Assembly: GCA_910588505.1 (NCBI GenBank)
Contig: CAJUPQ010000050.1
Location: 1-25,314 of the forward strand
Direction: 5' to 3'
Source: an uncultured Hungatella sp.
Lineage (GTDB): Bacteria; Bacillota; Clostridia; Lachnospirales; Lachnospiraceae
DNA length: 25,314 bases
The notes beneath the pieces were generated by a model. The model worked only from the letters and a program-made list of their open reading frames with translations. It searched no databases and was not told the origin of the DNA. The translations under genes and the position numbers were made by a program. This document shows positions 7,030 through 14,314 of this stretch, piece after piece. Each line of letters opens with the position of its first letter. Position 1 is the stretch's first letter.

Positions 7030-7494
7030 ATGAGAGTGGTTTTGCAGAGAGTGAAAGAGGCAAAGGTGTCTGTGGAGGGGAGGGTTGTGGGCGCCATAGG
7101 GACGGGCTATCTGCTCTTGCTGGGGGCGGAGCAGGAGGATACGGAGGAGACCGCGGACCGGATGATGGACAAGATCTGCAGGCTGCGGATCTTCCAGGAC
7201 GAGAGCGGGAAGACCAACCGGTCGCTGGCGGACGTGGGCGGGGAGATTTTGGTGGTCAGCCAGTTTACCCTCTATGCGGACTGCAAAAAAGGAAACCGTC
7301 CCAGCTTCATAAAGGCCGGGGCGCCGGATCGGGCAAAGGCTCTCTATGAATATGCTGTCGAGAGGTGTCGGCTGCATGCGGATAAGGTGGAGCAGGGAGT
7401 GTTCGGGGCGGACATGGAGGTGGAGCTTGTCAATGACGGGCCGTTTACGTTGATGCTGGATAGCAGGGAGCTATTGGGTGATAGAAGCGTTTGA
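7030..7494 (+). CDS. dtd: D-aminoacyl-tRNA deacylase
   Basis: 154 residues, the normal length of DTD. It hydrolyses D-aminoacyl-tRNAs (and mischarged glycyl-tRNA), recycling tRNA during translation quality control. Both active-site signatures of the homodimer are present: SQFTLYAD at 77-84 and the Gly-cisPro motif in NDGPFT at 135-140 (Gly137-Pro138). The N-terminus MRVVLQRVKEAKVSVEG is typical. The gene starts 25 nt after the phosphodiesterase with GGGAG upstream, and ends the operon begun by the S1 gene. I see no clear terminator after it. Confidence 0.96.
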   Translation: MRVVLQRVKEAKVSVEGRVVGAIGTGYLLLLGAEQEDTEETADRMMDKICRLRIFQDESGKTNRSLADVGGEILVVSQFTLYADCKKGNRPSFIKAGAPDRAKALYEYAVERCRLHADKVEQGVFGADMEVELVNDGPFTLMLDSRELLGDRSV

Positions 7495-7632
7495 CGGATT
7501 CATTTGTTATGATTTATGGGGACATCGCTCCTTCTCTGACTGGCCCCACGACAATCCTCGCCCCATGCTCACTCAACTAAACACCAATTTTCTGAACTTT
7601 TTGTGAATTTAAAAGATTTCCTTTTCTTTAAG

Positions 7633-7660
7633 CCCAGGATGTGCTATACTCTGTCCTGGG
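7633..7660 (+). promoter_or_regulatory. Promoter of the PPIase gene, flanked by an inverted repeat
   Basis: TGcTATACT (-10 hexamer 7645-7650 with TGn extension) has a weak T-rich -35 at about 7622-7627. Exact 7-bp inverted arms CCCAGGA (7633-7639) and TCCTGGG (7654-7660) bracket the -10 box, with centres 21 bp apart, about two helical turns. This is the geometry of a dimeric repressor site; in RNA it would lie mostly upstream of the transcript. Confidence 0.6.
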
Positions 7661-7763
7661 TCGTTGAGCCATATGGGGGTTTGGTCCGGACGGAAGGTCT
7701 GTGACAGAATCCAGGTTACAATCTATTAAATCTATCAATATATGGAAAGAAAAGGGATGGAAC

Positions 7764-8852
7764 ATGAAGAAAAGCTTAAAAGTTAGCATCTGCGGTCTTA
7801 TGGCGGCGGTGTTGGTATCTGGTTGTTCAGCAAAAACCGATTCTCCGGCAGAGTCCACCACTGCTGTTCAGGAGTCGGGATCAGAGGAGGCGGTAAGTTC
7901 TCTGACCTTGGATCCGGGCGAGGTGGTGACCCTGGGCCAGTACAAGGGGGTATCCTACACGCCGGTGTCCCAGGATGTGACTGACGAGGAGGTGGAGGAG
8001 CAGCTTACGGCTCTGGTTAACGCCAACCCCACCATCACGGAGGTTGACCGGGAGGCGAAGAACGGGGATATCGTAAATATTGACTATGTGGGAAAGAAGG
8101 ACGGCGTGGCCTTTGACGGAGGCACGGCAAGCGGATATGACTTAACCCTTGGCTCCCAGACCTTTATCGAAGGGTTTGAGGAGGGCCTGGTGGGCGTAAA
8201 GGCCGGGCAGAAGCTTGATCTGGATCTGACATTCCCGGAGGGGTACCCAAGCGAGGACCTGGCGGGGCAGGCAGTGGTGTTTGAGGTGACGGTGAACAAG
8301 GTCCAGGAGTCTGTGGAGTCGGAGCTGAATGATGAGTTCATCAAGGCCAACACGGATTTTGCCACTGTGGACGAGTACAGAAAAGCCCTCAGGGAAGATC
8401 TGGAGGAGATGGCTAGTCTCAACGCCGAGGACCAGAAGATGGCGGAGGTTTTGCAGACCGTGGTGAAAAGCAGCGAGGTCAATGTCTCCGACCAGGCGGT
8501 TCAGGCTTACTATGATGAGCAGTACAAGAGCTGCGAGGACATGGCCCAGATGTACGGCGTTGATACGGACACTATTATCACCAGCTTTTTCGGCATGACC
8601 AAGGAGGAGTTTGAGCCGTGGCTTAAGGAGATGTCCCAGGAAGAGTGTAAGATCCGGGCTGTGGTGGAGGCCATCGCCCAGGCGGAGAACCTGGTGGTTG
8701 AGGATAAGGACAGGGAAGAATTGGCCATATCCAACGGATTTGAGACTGTGGAAGACCTTATTGAGAACGCAGGCGAGGACATGGTCAATGAGTCGGCTCT
8801 GAGGATGAAGGTAGTACAGTTTATTGCGGACAACGCGGTTGCGGAAAGTTAA
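7764..8852 (+). CDS. Lipoprotein peptidyl-prolyl isomerase, trigger-factor type
   Basis: 362 residues. The N-terminus MKKSLKVSI followed by a hydrophobic segment and the lipobox LVSGC (Cys21) marks a lipoprotein anchored outside the membrane. After a Ser/Glu-rich linker comes an FKBP-type PPIase domain (about 97-182: GDIVNIDYVGKKDGVAFDGG, SQTFIEGFEEGLVGVKAGQ, PEGYPSEDLAGQAVVFEVTV) and a helical trigger-factor C-terminal arm (about 185-362). The ribosome-binding domain of true trigger factor is missing. It is therefore probably an extracytoplasmic folding factor for secreted proteins, like PrsA in role. The ATG at 7764 is chosen because it begins the signal peptide; AGGGATGG precedes it. Confidence 0.9.
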   Translation: MKKSLKVSICGLMAAVLVSGCSAKTDSPAESTTAVQESGSEEAVSSLTLDPGEVVTLGQYKGVSYTPVSQDVTDEEVEEQLTALVNANPTITEVDREAKNGDIVNIDYVGKKDGVAFDGGTASGYDLTLGSQTFIEGFEEGLVGVKAGQKLDLDLTFPEGYPSEDLAGQAVVFEVTVNKVQESVESELNDEFIKANTDFATVDEYRKALREDLEEMASLNAEDQKMAEVLQTVVKSSEVNVSDQAVQAYYDEQYKSCEDMAQMYGVDTDTIITSFFGMTKEEFEPWLKEMSQEECKIRAVVEAIAQAENLVVEDKDREELAISNGFETVEDLIENAGEDMVNESALRMKVVQFIADNAVAES

Positions 8853-8858
8853 AGGATC

Positions 8859-9650
8859 ATGGGCAGAAAGGCACTGTTTTTTGATATAGACGGCACCCTG
8901 GTCAGCGAGATCACAGGGGTTATGCCAGAGAGCGCCGAGAGGGCCATTGCCAGGACAAGGAAGGCGGGCAATCTGGTGTTCATTAACACAGGCAGGACCA
9001 TGGGAAGCATGAAGGCGGTCCTGCCGTCTCTGGAGGCGGACGGGTATCTGTGCGGCTGCGGGACCCAGCTTTGGCTTAATGGCAAGGTGATCTACCAGAA
9101 AAGCGTTCCCCATGAGAGGGGCCTTGCCATCAAAAAGGCTATTGGGGACTTTGACCTTGACGGGGTTTTGGAGGGAGCGGATAACTGCTATTTCAGAAAG
9201 GGGTATTCCCGGATCCCGCTTATACGGGACCTGAAAAAGGCCATGGAGGACCATGGAAACGCCAGTCCCTCTGGCTGGGATGATGACGATTATGAGTTTG
9301 ACAAGTTCTGCGTCAGCGCCGATGAAAAGAGCGACCGGGAGGGCTTTTTCGCCTTCCTGGCGCCGGATTTTCAGGTCATTGACCGGGGCGGCGATTTTTA
9401 CGAGTGCGTGCCAAAGGGCCACGACAAGGCCACGGCCATTGACCGGGTCTTGAAGGAGCTGGGGATGTTAAGAGAGGACGCCTGGGTGTTTGGGGACAGC
9501 AGTAATGATCTGGCCTGCTTTCAGTATGCCCAAAACGCGGTCCTTATGGGAAAGCATGACAAAGTGCTTGAGGAGTACGCCACATTTGTGACAAAGACCG
9601 TCGAGGAGGACGGCATTGAATACGCCATGGAGAACCTGGGACTTTTGTAG
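8859..9650 (+). CDS. HAD-superfamily phosphatase, Cof type
   Basis: 263 residues. HAD motif I FFDIDGT (nucleophile Asp9, acid Asp11) is at the very start; motif II is INTGRT; motif IV GDSSND lies at 212-217. The insert between them matches the C2 cap of Cof/YidA-type sugar-phosphate or nucleotide phosphatases. The substrate cannot be predicted. AAAGGATC precedes the ATG and the gap to the PPIase gene is 6 nt, so the two are co-transcribed. A terminator-like hairpin overlaps its stop codon. Confidence 0.92.
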   Translation: MGRKALFFDIDGTLVSEITGVMPESAERAIARTRKAGNLVFINTGRTMGSMKAVLPSLEADGYLCGCGTQLWLNGKVIYQKSVPHERGLAIKKAIGDFDLDGVLEGADNCYFRKGYSRIPLIRDLKKAMEDHGNASPSGWDDDDYEFDKFCVSADEKSDREGFFAFLAPDFQVIDRGGDFYECVPKGHDKATAIDRVLKELGMLREDAWVFGDSSNDLACFQYAQNAVLMGKHDKVLEEYATFVTKTVEEDGIEYAMENLGLL

Positions 9651-9664
9651 GCCCCGGGTTTTTT
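9635..9664 (+). terminator. Terminator-like hairpin after the HAD gene
   Basis: CCTGGG (9635-9640) pairs with CCCGGG (9653-9658), one pair being G-U, followed directly by six T. The stem spans the HAD stop codon. No promoter fits in the 23 nt left before the next gene, so it would be a partial terminator that lowers expression of the CcdA-Znu genes relative to the PPIase. Confidence 0.5.
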
Positions 9665-9687
9665 GCGCAGACGGAGGTTAGTAAAAT

Positions 9688-11178
9688 ATGGGATTTTCAT
9701 TGGAGGTCAGTGTACCTGCGATTACGGTATTTTTACAGGGGATCTTTAGCTTCTTTTCGCCCTGTGTGCTGCCGATTTTGCCCCTTTATATCGGATATCT
9801 TTCCGGGGGAACGGCGATGAAAGGGGAGGACGGAAGGATCTATTATAAGCGGAGCAAGGTGATGGTTCACACGGTCTGCTTTGTGGTTGGCGTCAGCTTT
9901 GCGTTTTTTCTTCTGGGGCTGGGGGTAAATGCCGTGGGCTCTTTTTTCAGGAGCAATCAGGTGATGTTTGCAAGGCTTGGAGGCATTGTGGTGGTGCTGT
10001 TCGGACTGTACCAGCTGGGGATATTCGGCCAGTCCGGGGTCCTGGGGAAGGAGAGGAGGCTGCCGTTTCACTTGGATCAGGCGGCTATGTCCCCCTGGAC
10101 AGCTTTTGTCATGGGATTTACGTTCAGCTTTGCCTGGACGCCCTGTGTGGGTCCGGCTCTGGCAAGTGTCCTTCTCATGGCGGCTTCCGCCAGTACCAGG
10201 GCCACGGGATTTGTCCTGATCGGCGTCTACACTCTGGGGTTTATCCTGCCTTTTTTGGCGGCGGGATTTTTTACCACCACCCTGCTTGAAATGTTTCAGA
10301 AGCATATGGGGGTGGTGCGGTACACGGTGAAGATCGGCGGCGCGCTTTTGGTGGTGCTGGGGCTTTTGATGTTTACCGGGAAGATGAACGGGATCACCGG
10401 GTATCTGTCCCAGTTTACCCCTTCCGGTATACAGTCGGAGACAGAGCCCGGAAGTAACGGGACAGCTGACGGCAAAACGGACGGTGACGAGGGCGGTGAT
10501 CAGCAGGCAGGATCCGGGGCTGCGCCGAAAGCAAAGGATAGGGATCAGGCCGGCGAGAGTACAGGGACCGGGGAAAAAGACGGCCAGGGGGCCAGCGTCC
10601 CGGAGTCCCAAAAGGGGACGGCGGACGAAGGGGCGACAGACGCCGGGACAGAGAATGGGGATCAGGAGTCTGATCACGAGAGTGGGTCCGAAGATCCTGG
10701 TAAAACGGATCAGGATTCCGGGGAGAATAAGATCCCTGCCCCGGGCTTTGAGCTTGAGGATCAGTTTGGCAATATCCACAGGCTGGAGGATTACAAGGGA
10801 AAGACGGTGTTCTTAAATTTCTGGGCTACCTGGTGTCCGCCGTGCAAGGCGGAGATGCCAGACATCCAGAAGCTGTACGAGGAGTCGGCCACAGAGGGGG
10901 ATGAAGCCCTTATTGTCCTGGGGGTGGCAGGTCCCAATATGGGAAATGAAAGCTCCCAGTCGGGCATCGAGGCGTTTTTGGAGGCAAACGGATACACCTA
11001 TCCTGTGCTGATGGATACGGACGGAGGACTGTTTCAGGAGTACGGGATCTACTCCTTCCCGACCACGTTTATGATCGACAGGGAAGGCAATGTGTTCGGC
11101 TACGCGTCGGGGATGCTTTCCTATGACATGATGAAAGATATTGTGGCTCAGACCATGGAAGGGAAGCGGAGACAGTGA
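9688..11178 (+). CDS. CcdA-type thiol transporter fused to extracellular TlpA thioredoxin domain
   Basis: 496 residues. Residues 1-235 are a six-helix CcdA/DsbD-beta domain with the two membrane cysteines Cys26 (FFSPCVLPILPLY) and Cys153 (AWTPCVGPALASV). Residues of about 243-348 form a Gly/Asp/Glu/Ser-rich linker. Residues of about 350-496 are a TlpA/ResA-like thioredoxin fold with WCPPC (Cys383, Cys386) and the cis-Pro in SFPTTFMID. The design carries reducing power from cytoplasmic thioredoxin across the membrane to its own external domain, which then reduces disulfides of exported proteins. GGAGG precedes the ATG. The stop overlaps the znuA start (GTGA), so this gene is translationally coupled to zinc uptake. 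Confidence 0.92.
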   Translation: MGFSLEVSVPAITVFLQGIFSFFSPCVLPILPLYIGYLSGGTAMKGEDGRIYYKRSKVMVHTVCFVVGVSFAFFLLGLGVNAVGSFFRSNQVMFARLGGIVVVLFGLYQLGIFGQSGVLGKERRLPFHLDQAAMSPWTAFVMGFTFSFAWTPCVGPALASVLLMAASASTRATGFVLIGVYTLGFILPFLAAGFFTTTLLEMFQKHMGVVRYTVKIGGALLVVLGLLMFTGKMNGITGYLSQFTPSGIQSETEPGSNGTADGKTDGDEGGDQQAGSGAAPKAKDRDQAGESTGTGEKDGQGASVPESQKGTADEGATDAGTENGDQESDHESGSEDPGKTDQDSGENKIPAPGFELEDQFGNIHRLEDYKGKTVFLNFWATWCPPCKAEMPDIQKLYEESATEGDEALIVLGVAGPNMGNESSQSGIEAFLEANGYTYPVLMDTDGGLFQEYGIYSFPTTFMIDREGNVFGYASGMLSYDMMKDIVAQTMEGKRRQ

Positions 11179-12374
11179 CAAAAAGGACGGCAGTACTTTG
11201 GGGGATCCTGGCCGGAATTCTGACGCTTGCAGGCTGTAAAGGGCAGCCGGGGGATTTTCGGACGGTTATAAAAAATGGTAGGCCGGAGTCAGACAGTTAC
11301 GGCTATGAAGATCCGCAGCCCGGGAGACAGGGGAATTCTGCTCATGAGGGCGGAGAGCCTCTGCGGGTGGCGGCTACGTTATTTCCCTACTATGATTTTA
11401 CGAGACAGATCGCCGGGGATCTGGTGGAGCTGGAGTTGATCGTCCCGGCGGGGATGGACAGCCACTCCTTTGAACCGACGCCGGCGGACATGAGAAAGAT
11501 CCAGGACGCGGATGTGCTGATCTGCAACGGCGGGGCCATGGAACACTGGGTCAGCCAGGTGCTGGAGGCGGTGGACCGGAGGGATATGACCGTGGTGTGC
11601 ATGATGGACTATGTGGACGCTGTGGAGGAAGAACTGGTGGAGGGAATGGAGGAGGGCCGCCATGGACATGGGAGCCACGGCGGACATGGACATGAGGAGC
11701 AGGAGGGGGAGATGATGTCCGGCGTTGGTCCGGACGGTAGCGGGGACGAGAGAGAGGACTCGCTGATGCCGGGCGGCGGCCCGGACAGTCCCGGGAGCCG
11801 GACTGTGTTTGGCGACGATCACGACGGCCATGAGATGGAGATCGAGTATGATGAGCATATCTGGACATCTCCGGTCAATGCCATGGTGTTTGCCCAGGTG
11901 ATCCAGGAGACCCTTTCCCAAAAGGATCCGGCCCATGAGGAGCAGTACAGGCTTGGGAGAGAAGCTTTTCAGGATCAGCTTATGGAGATCCACCAGGGAT
12001 TTTTACAGGTGGCCCGGGATCGCAAGCGGAATATGATCGTTGTGGGGGATAAGTTCCCTTTCCGGTATCTGGCGGATGAGTACGGATTTTCCTATCGGGC
12101 GGCGTTTACCGGGTGCAGCACAGACACGGAACCCAGCGCCAAAACCATTGCCTACCTGATCGACAAGGTGAGGGACGAAAAGATCCCGGCAGTCTACTAT
12201 CTGGAGCTTAGCAGCCGCCGGGTGTCGGAGATCATCGGGGAGGAGACCGGGGCTGTGCCTTTGCTTCTCCACTCCTGCCACAATGTTACCAGGCGGGAGT
12301 TTGAGTCCGGGGTTACCTATGTGGAACTGATGAAGCAGAATGTGGAGAATTTGAGAAAAGGATTGGATGAATGA
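11175..12374 (+). CDS. znuA: Zinc ABC transporter, substrate-binding lipoprotein
   Basis: 399 residues in the SBP cluster A-I (ZnuA/AdcA/TroA) family. The GTG start overlaps the previous stop, giving the signal peptide MTKRTAVLWGILAGILTLAGC with lipobox Cys21. A metal-site His lies in DSHSFEPTP. A His/Asp/Glu-rich loop (HGHGSHGGHGHEE ... DDHDGHEMEIEYDEHIWTSP) is longer than in manganese-specific members and argues for zinc. The C-terminal lobe has Cys314 (FTGCSTDTEPS) and Cys368 (LLHSCHNV), a possible disulfide or metal pair. It would capture zinc outside the membrane and deliver it to ZnuB. Confidence 0.92.
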   Translation: MTKRTAVLWGILAGILTLAGCKGQPGDFRTVIKNGRPESDSYGYEDPQPGRQGNSAHEGGEPLRVAATLFPYYDFTRQIAGDLVELELIVPAGMDSHSFEPTPADMRKIQDADVLICNGGAMEHWVSQVLEAVDRRDMTVVCMMDYVDAVEEELVEGMEEGRHGHGSHGGHGHEEQEGEMMSGVGPDGSGDEREDSLMPGGGPDSPGSRTVFGDDHDGHEMEIEYDEHIWTSPVNAMVFAQVIQETLSQKDPAHEEQYRLGREAFQDQLMEIHQGFLQVARDRKRNMIVVGDKFPFRYLADEYGFSYRAAFTGCSTDTEPSAKTIAYLIDKVRDEKIPAVYYLELSSRRVSEIIGEETGAVPLLLHSCHNVTRREFESGVTYVELMKQNVENLRKGLDE

Positions 12375-13081
12375 GCGCATTGATCACATGCAGTCACGTG
12401 GATTTTGGATATGAGCACCATGACGCGGTTGTGGATCTGACCATGGAAGTGGAGGAGGGCGACTACCTGTGCGTGGTGGGAGCTAACGGGGCGGGGAAGA
12501 GCACCCTGGTGAAAGGGCTTTTGGGCCTTCTGGCCCCTACAGGGGGAACGATCCGGATGGCGGATGAGCTTAAGAAGACCGGCATCGGCTATCTTCCTCA
12601 GCAGACCGCTGCCCAGAAGGATTTTCCGGCCACGGTCCGGGAGGTGGTGCTGTCAGGGGCATTGAGCAGAAGGGGAAGGCGGTTTTTCTATTCCGGGCAG
12701 GAAAAGGAGATGGCAGAGCGGGCCATGGAGCGGCTTGGGATCCTGGATCTTAAGGGGCGGTGCTTCCGGGAGCTTTCCGGGGGGCAGCAGCAGCGAGTGC
12801 TTATTGCCAGGGCTCTGTGCGCAGCGGGAAAGATGCTGATATTGGATGAGCCGGTGACCGGGCTGGATCCCCAGGCGATCCAGGATTTTTATGGGTTTAT
12901 CAAGCGGCTGAACCAGGAGGAGGGAGTGGCCATTATCATGGTCACTCACGATGTGGCCAACATGGTGGGGCAGGCGGATAAGATACTCCACCTTCAGCAG
13001 AAGGTCCTTTTTTACGGGAAGGCCCAGGATTATAAAAAGACCCGGGCGGGCCGGGAATTTTTGGGAGTTGGGGAGGTGTGA
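12371..13081 (+). CDS. znuC: Zinc ABC transporter, ATP-binding protein
   Basis: 236 residues, a single ABC ATPase domain. Walker A GANGAGKST is at 37-45, the signature LSGGQQQR starts at 135, Walker B MLILDE ends in Asp159-Glu160, and the switch His193 is in MVTHD. All catalytic residues are canonical. The ATG overlaps the znuA stop (ATGA). It powers the ZnuB permease at the inner face of the membrane. Confidence 0.93.
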   Translation: MSALITCSHVDFGYEHHDAVVDLTMEVEEGDYLCVVGANGAGKSTLVKGLLGLLAPTGGTIRMADELKKTGIGYLPQQTAAQKDFPATVREVVLSGALSRRGRRFFYSGQEKEMAERAMERLGILDLKGRCFRELSGGQQQRVLIARALCAAGKMLILDEPVTGLDPQAIQDFYGFIKRLNQEEGVAIIMVTHDVANMVGQADKILHLQQKVLFYGKAQDYKKTRAGREFLGVGEV

Positions 13082-13083
13082 AT

Positions 13084-13902
13084 ATGATCGCGGAAATGTT
13101 GTCCTACCCGTTTTTGGTGCGAGCTCTGGTGGGAGGGAGCCTGATCTCTCTGTGCGCGGCTCTTTTGGGGGTCAGCCTGGTGCTTAGAAGGTATTCCATG
13201 ATCGGGGACGGGCTGTCCCATGTGTCCTTCGGAGCCCTGTCCATAGCGGTGGCGGTTGGATGGGCTCCTCTTGGAGCGTCTGTCCCGGTGGTGGTATTGG
13301 CGGCTTTTTTCCTTCTTCGCATCACGGAGAACGGGAAGATGAAAAGCGATGCGGCTATTGCCATGATATCAGCCAGCTCCCTTGCGGCGGGCATTGTGGC
13401 CACATCCCTGACAACAGGGATGACCACGGATGTGAGCAGCTACATGTTCGGCAGCATTCTGGCCATGAGTCCCGGGGACGTAAAGCTGTGCGTCGGGCTT
13501 TCGGCTGTGGTCCTGGTTCTGTTTGTGTTTTGTTATGACAGGATCTTTGCCGTCACCTTTGACGAGAGTTTTGCCAGGGCCACCGGGGTCAATGTATCGG
13601 CGTACAATATATTGATCGCGGTGCTGACAGCGGTGACCATTGTGCTGGGAATGCAGATGATGGGGGCTATGATGATCTCAAGCCTGATCATTTTCCCGGT
13701 ATTGACTTCCATGCGGATCTTTAAGAGCTTCCGGGCTGTGGTGTGGTCTTCGGGGGCTGTGGCTGTGGTGTGTTTTTGCATTGGCATGATGGCGTCCTAT
13801 AAGTTTTCCACGCCGGCAGGGGCCAGCGTGGTGCTTGTGGATCTGGGGGCGTTCCTTTTGTTTGGGGCGATTGAGAAGATCCGGGGGTTGAATAAAGGGT
13901 GA
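13084..13902 (+). CDS. znuB: Zinc ABC transporter, permease
   Basis: 272 residues of the ABC-3 permease family (ZnuB/TroC/MntB), with about eight hydrophobic segments and the family pattern LVGGSLISLCAALLGVSLVLRR near the N-terminus, YSMIGDGLSHVSFGALS, and MMGAMMISSLIIFPV. The ATG at 13084 is preferred over a GTG at 13078 because the strong GGGGAGG site (13070-13076) is 7 nt from the ATG but 1 nt from the GTG. The family is conserved between zinc and manganese systems; zinc is inferred from ZnuA. No terminator is evident before the PIN remnant. Confidence 0.92.
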   Translation: MIAEMLSYPFLVRALVGGSLISLCAALLGVSLVLRRYSMIGDGLSHVSFGALSIAVAVGWAPLGASVPVVVLAAFFLLRITENGKMKSDAAIAMISASSLAAGIVATSLTTGMTTDVSSYMFGSILAMSPGDVKLCVGLSAVVLVLFVFCYDRIFAVTFDESFARATGVNVSAYNILIAVLTAVTIVLGMQMMGAMMISSLIIFPVLTSMRIFKSFRAVVWSSGAVAVVCFCIGMMASYKFSTPAGASVVLVDLGAFLLFGAIEKIRGLNKG

Positions 13903-13922
13903 GAATGCGATAAAATGCATGA

Positions 13923-14072
13923 GAGGAAATACTTTATTCAGAAGAGATCATGTCCAAGTCAAAGATACGTACTTTTGACAGTATACACATTGCCATCGCG
14001 GAGACGGCAGAAAAGCTGAAGTTAAAAACAAAAGTGATGAATCCATTGAAATTTGCGTGGGAGGCGATGTGA
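13923..14072 (+). pseudogene. Remnant of a PIN-domain toxin, C-terminal end with internal deletion
   Basis: The frame runs from the stop codon at 13920 to TGA at 14070-14072; ATG at 13950 gives 40 residues. It contains KIRTFDSIHIAIAE, the helix with the late acidic residue of PIN nucleases, and then KTKVMNPLKFAW, the terminal strand of the same fold. The roughly 20 residues that normally separate them (the LTTDD-type segment) are missing, and the N-terminal active-site Asp and most of the domain are absent. It cannot be an active nuclease. Its stop abuts the start of the next gene, which supports an original toxin-antitoxin operon. Recognised by pattern, not by search. Confidence 0.6.
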
Positions 14073-14282
14073 ATGAAGCAGGTTAACTTAAATAACCCAA
14101 TAGAAATACGAACTGTAGGGATAAGGGCATTGAGTGACGCGTTAGGTCCTGTGGGTATGGTCAGATTTATGCAGCAGTATGATGTAGGATATGGAGATTA
14201 CACAAAGGAGAAACAGAAAGAACAGGATGTGAGTCTGGATGAGATAGAGAAAATGTTAGGGATCGTGGAATATGAAGGTTGA
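14073..14282 (+). CDS. Small putative antitoxin partnered with PIN toxins
   Basis: 69 residues, intact. The centre ALGPVGMVRFMQQYDVGYGDYTKEK matches a small conserved family that I associate with genes beside PIN-domain proteins in Firmicutes, cyanobacteria and archaea. The N-terminus (NNPIEIRTVGIRALSDAL) is helical, and the acidic C-terminal tail (SLDEIEKMLGIVEY) could wrap a toxin, as in VapB antitoxins. It starts directly after the PIN remnant stop, with GGGAGG 6-11 nt upstream inside that frame. It survives here without a working partner. Codons are more A/T-rich than in neighbouring genes, suggesting transfer. The antitoxin role is an inference. Confidence 0.6.
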   Translation: MKQVNLNNPIEIRTVGIRALSDALGPVGMVRFMQQYDVGYGDYTKEKQKEQDVSLDEIEKMLGIVEYEG

Positions 14283-14314
14283 TGCTTGATTTATTGCAAG
14301 GGGGAAATAGAACG

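Noticed and set aside
8142..9422. 426-codon minus-strand frame opposite the PPIase and HAD genes
   Set aside because: Shadow of two well-supported plus-strand genes; His/Leu-rich composition typical of reverse-strand G/C-rich coding DNA.
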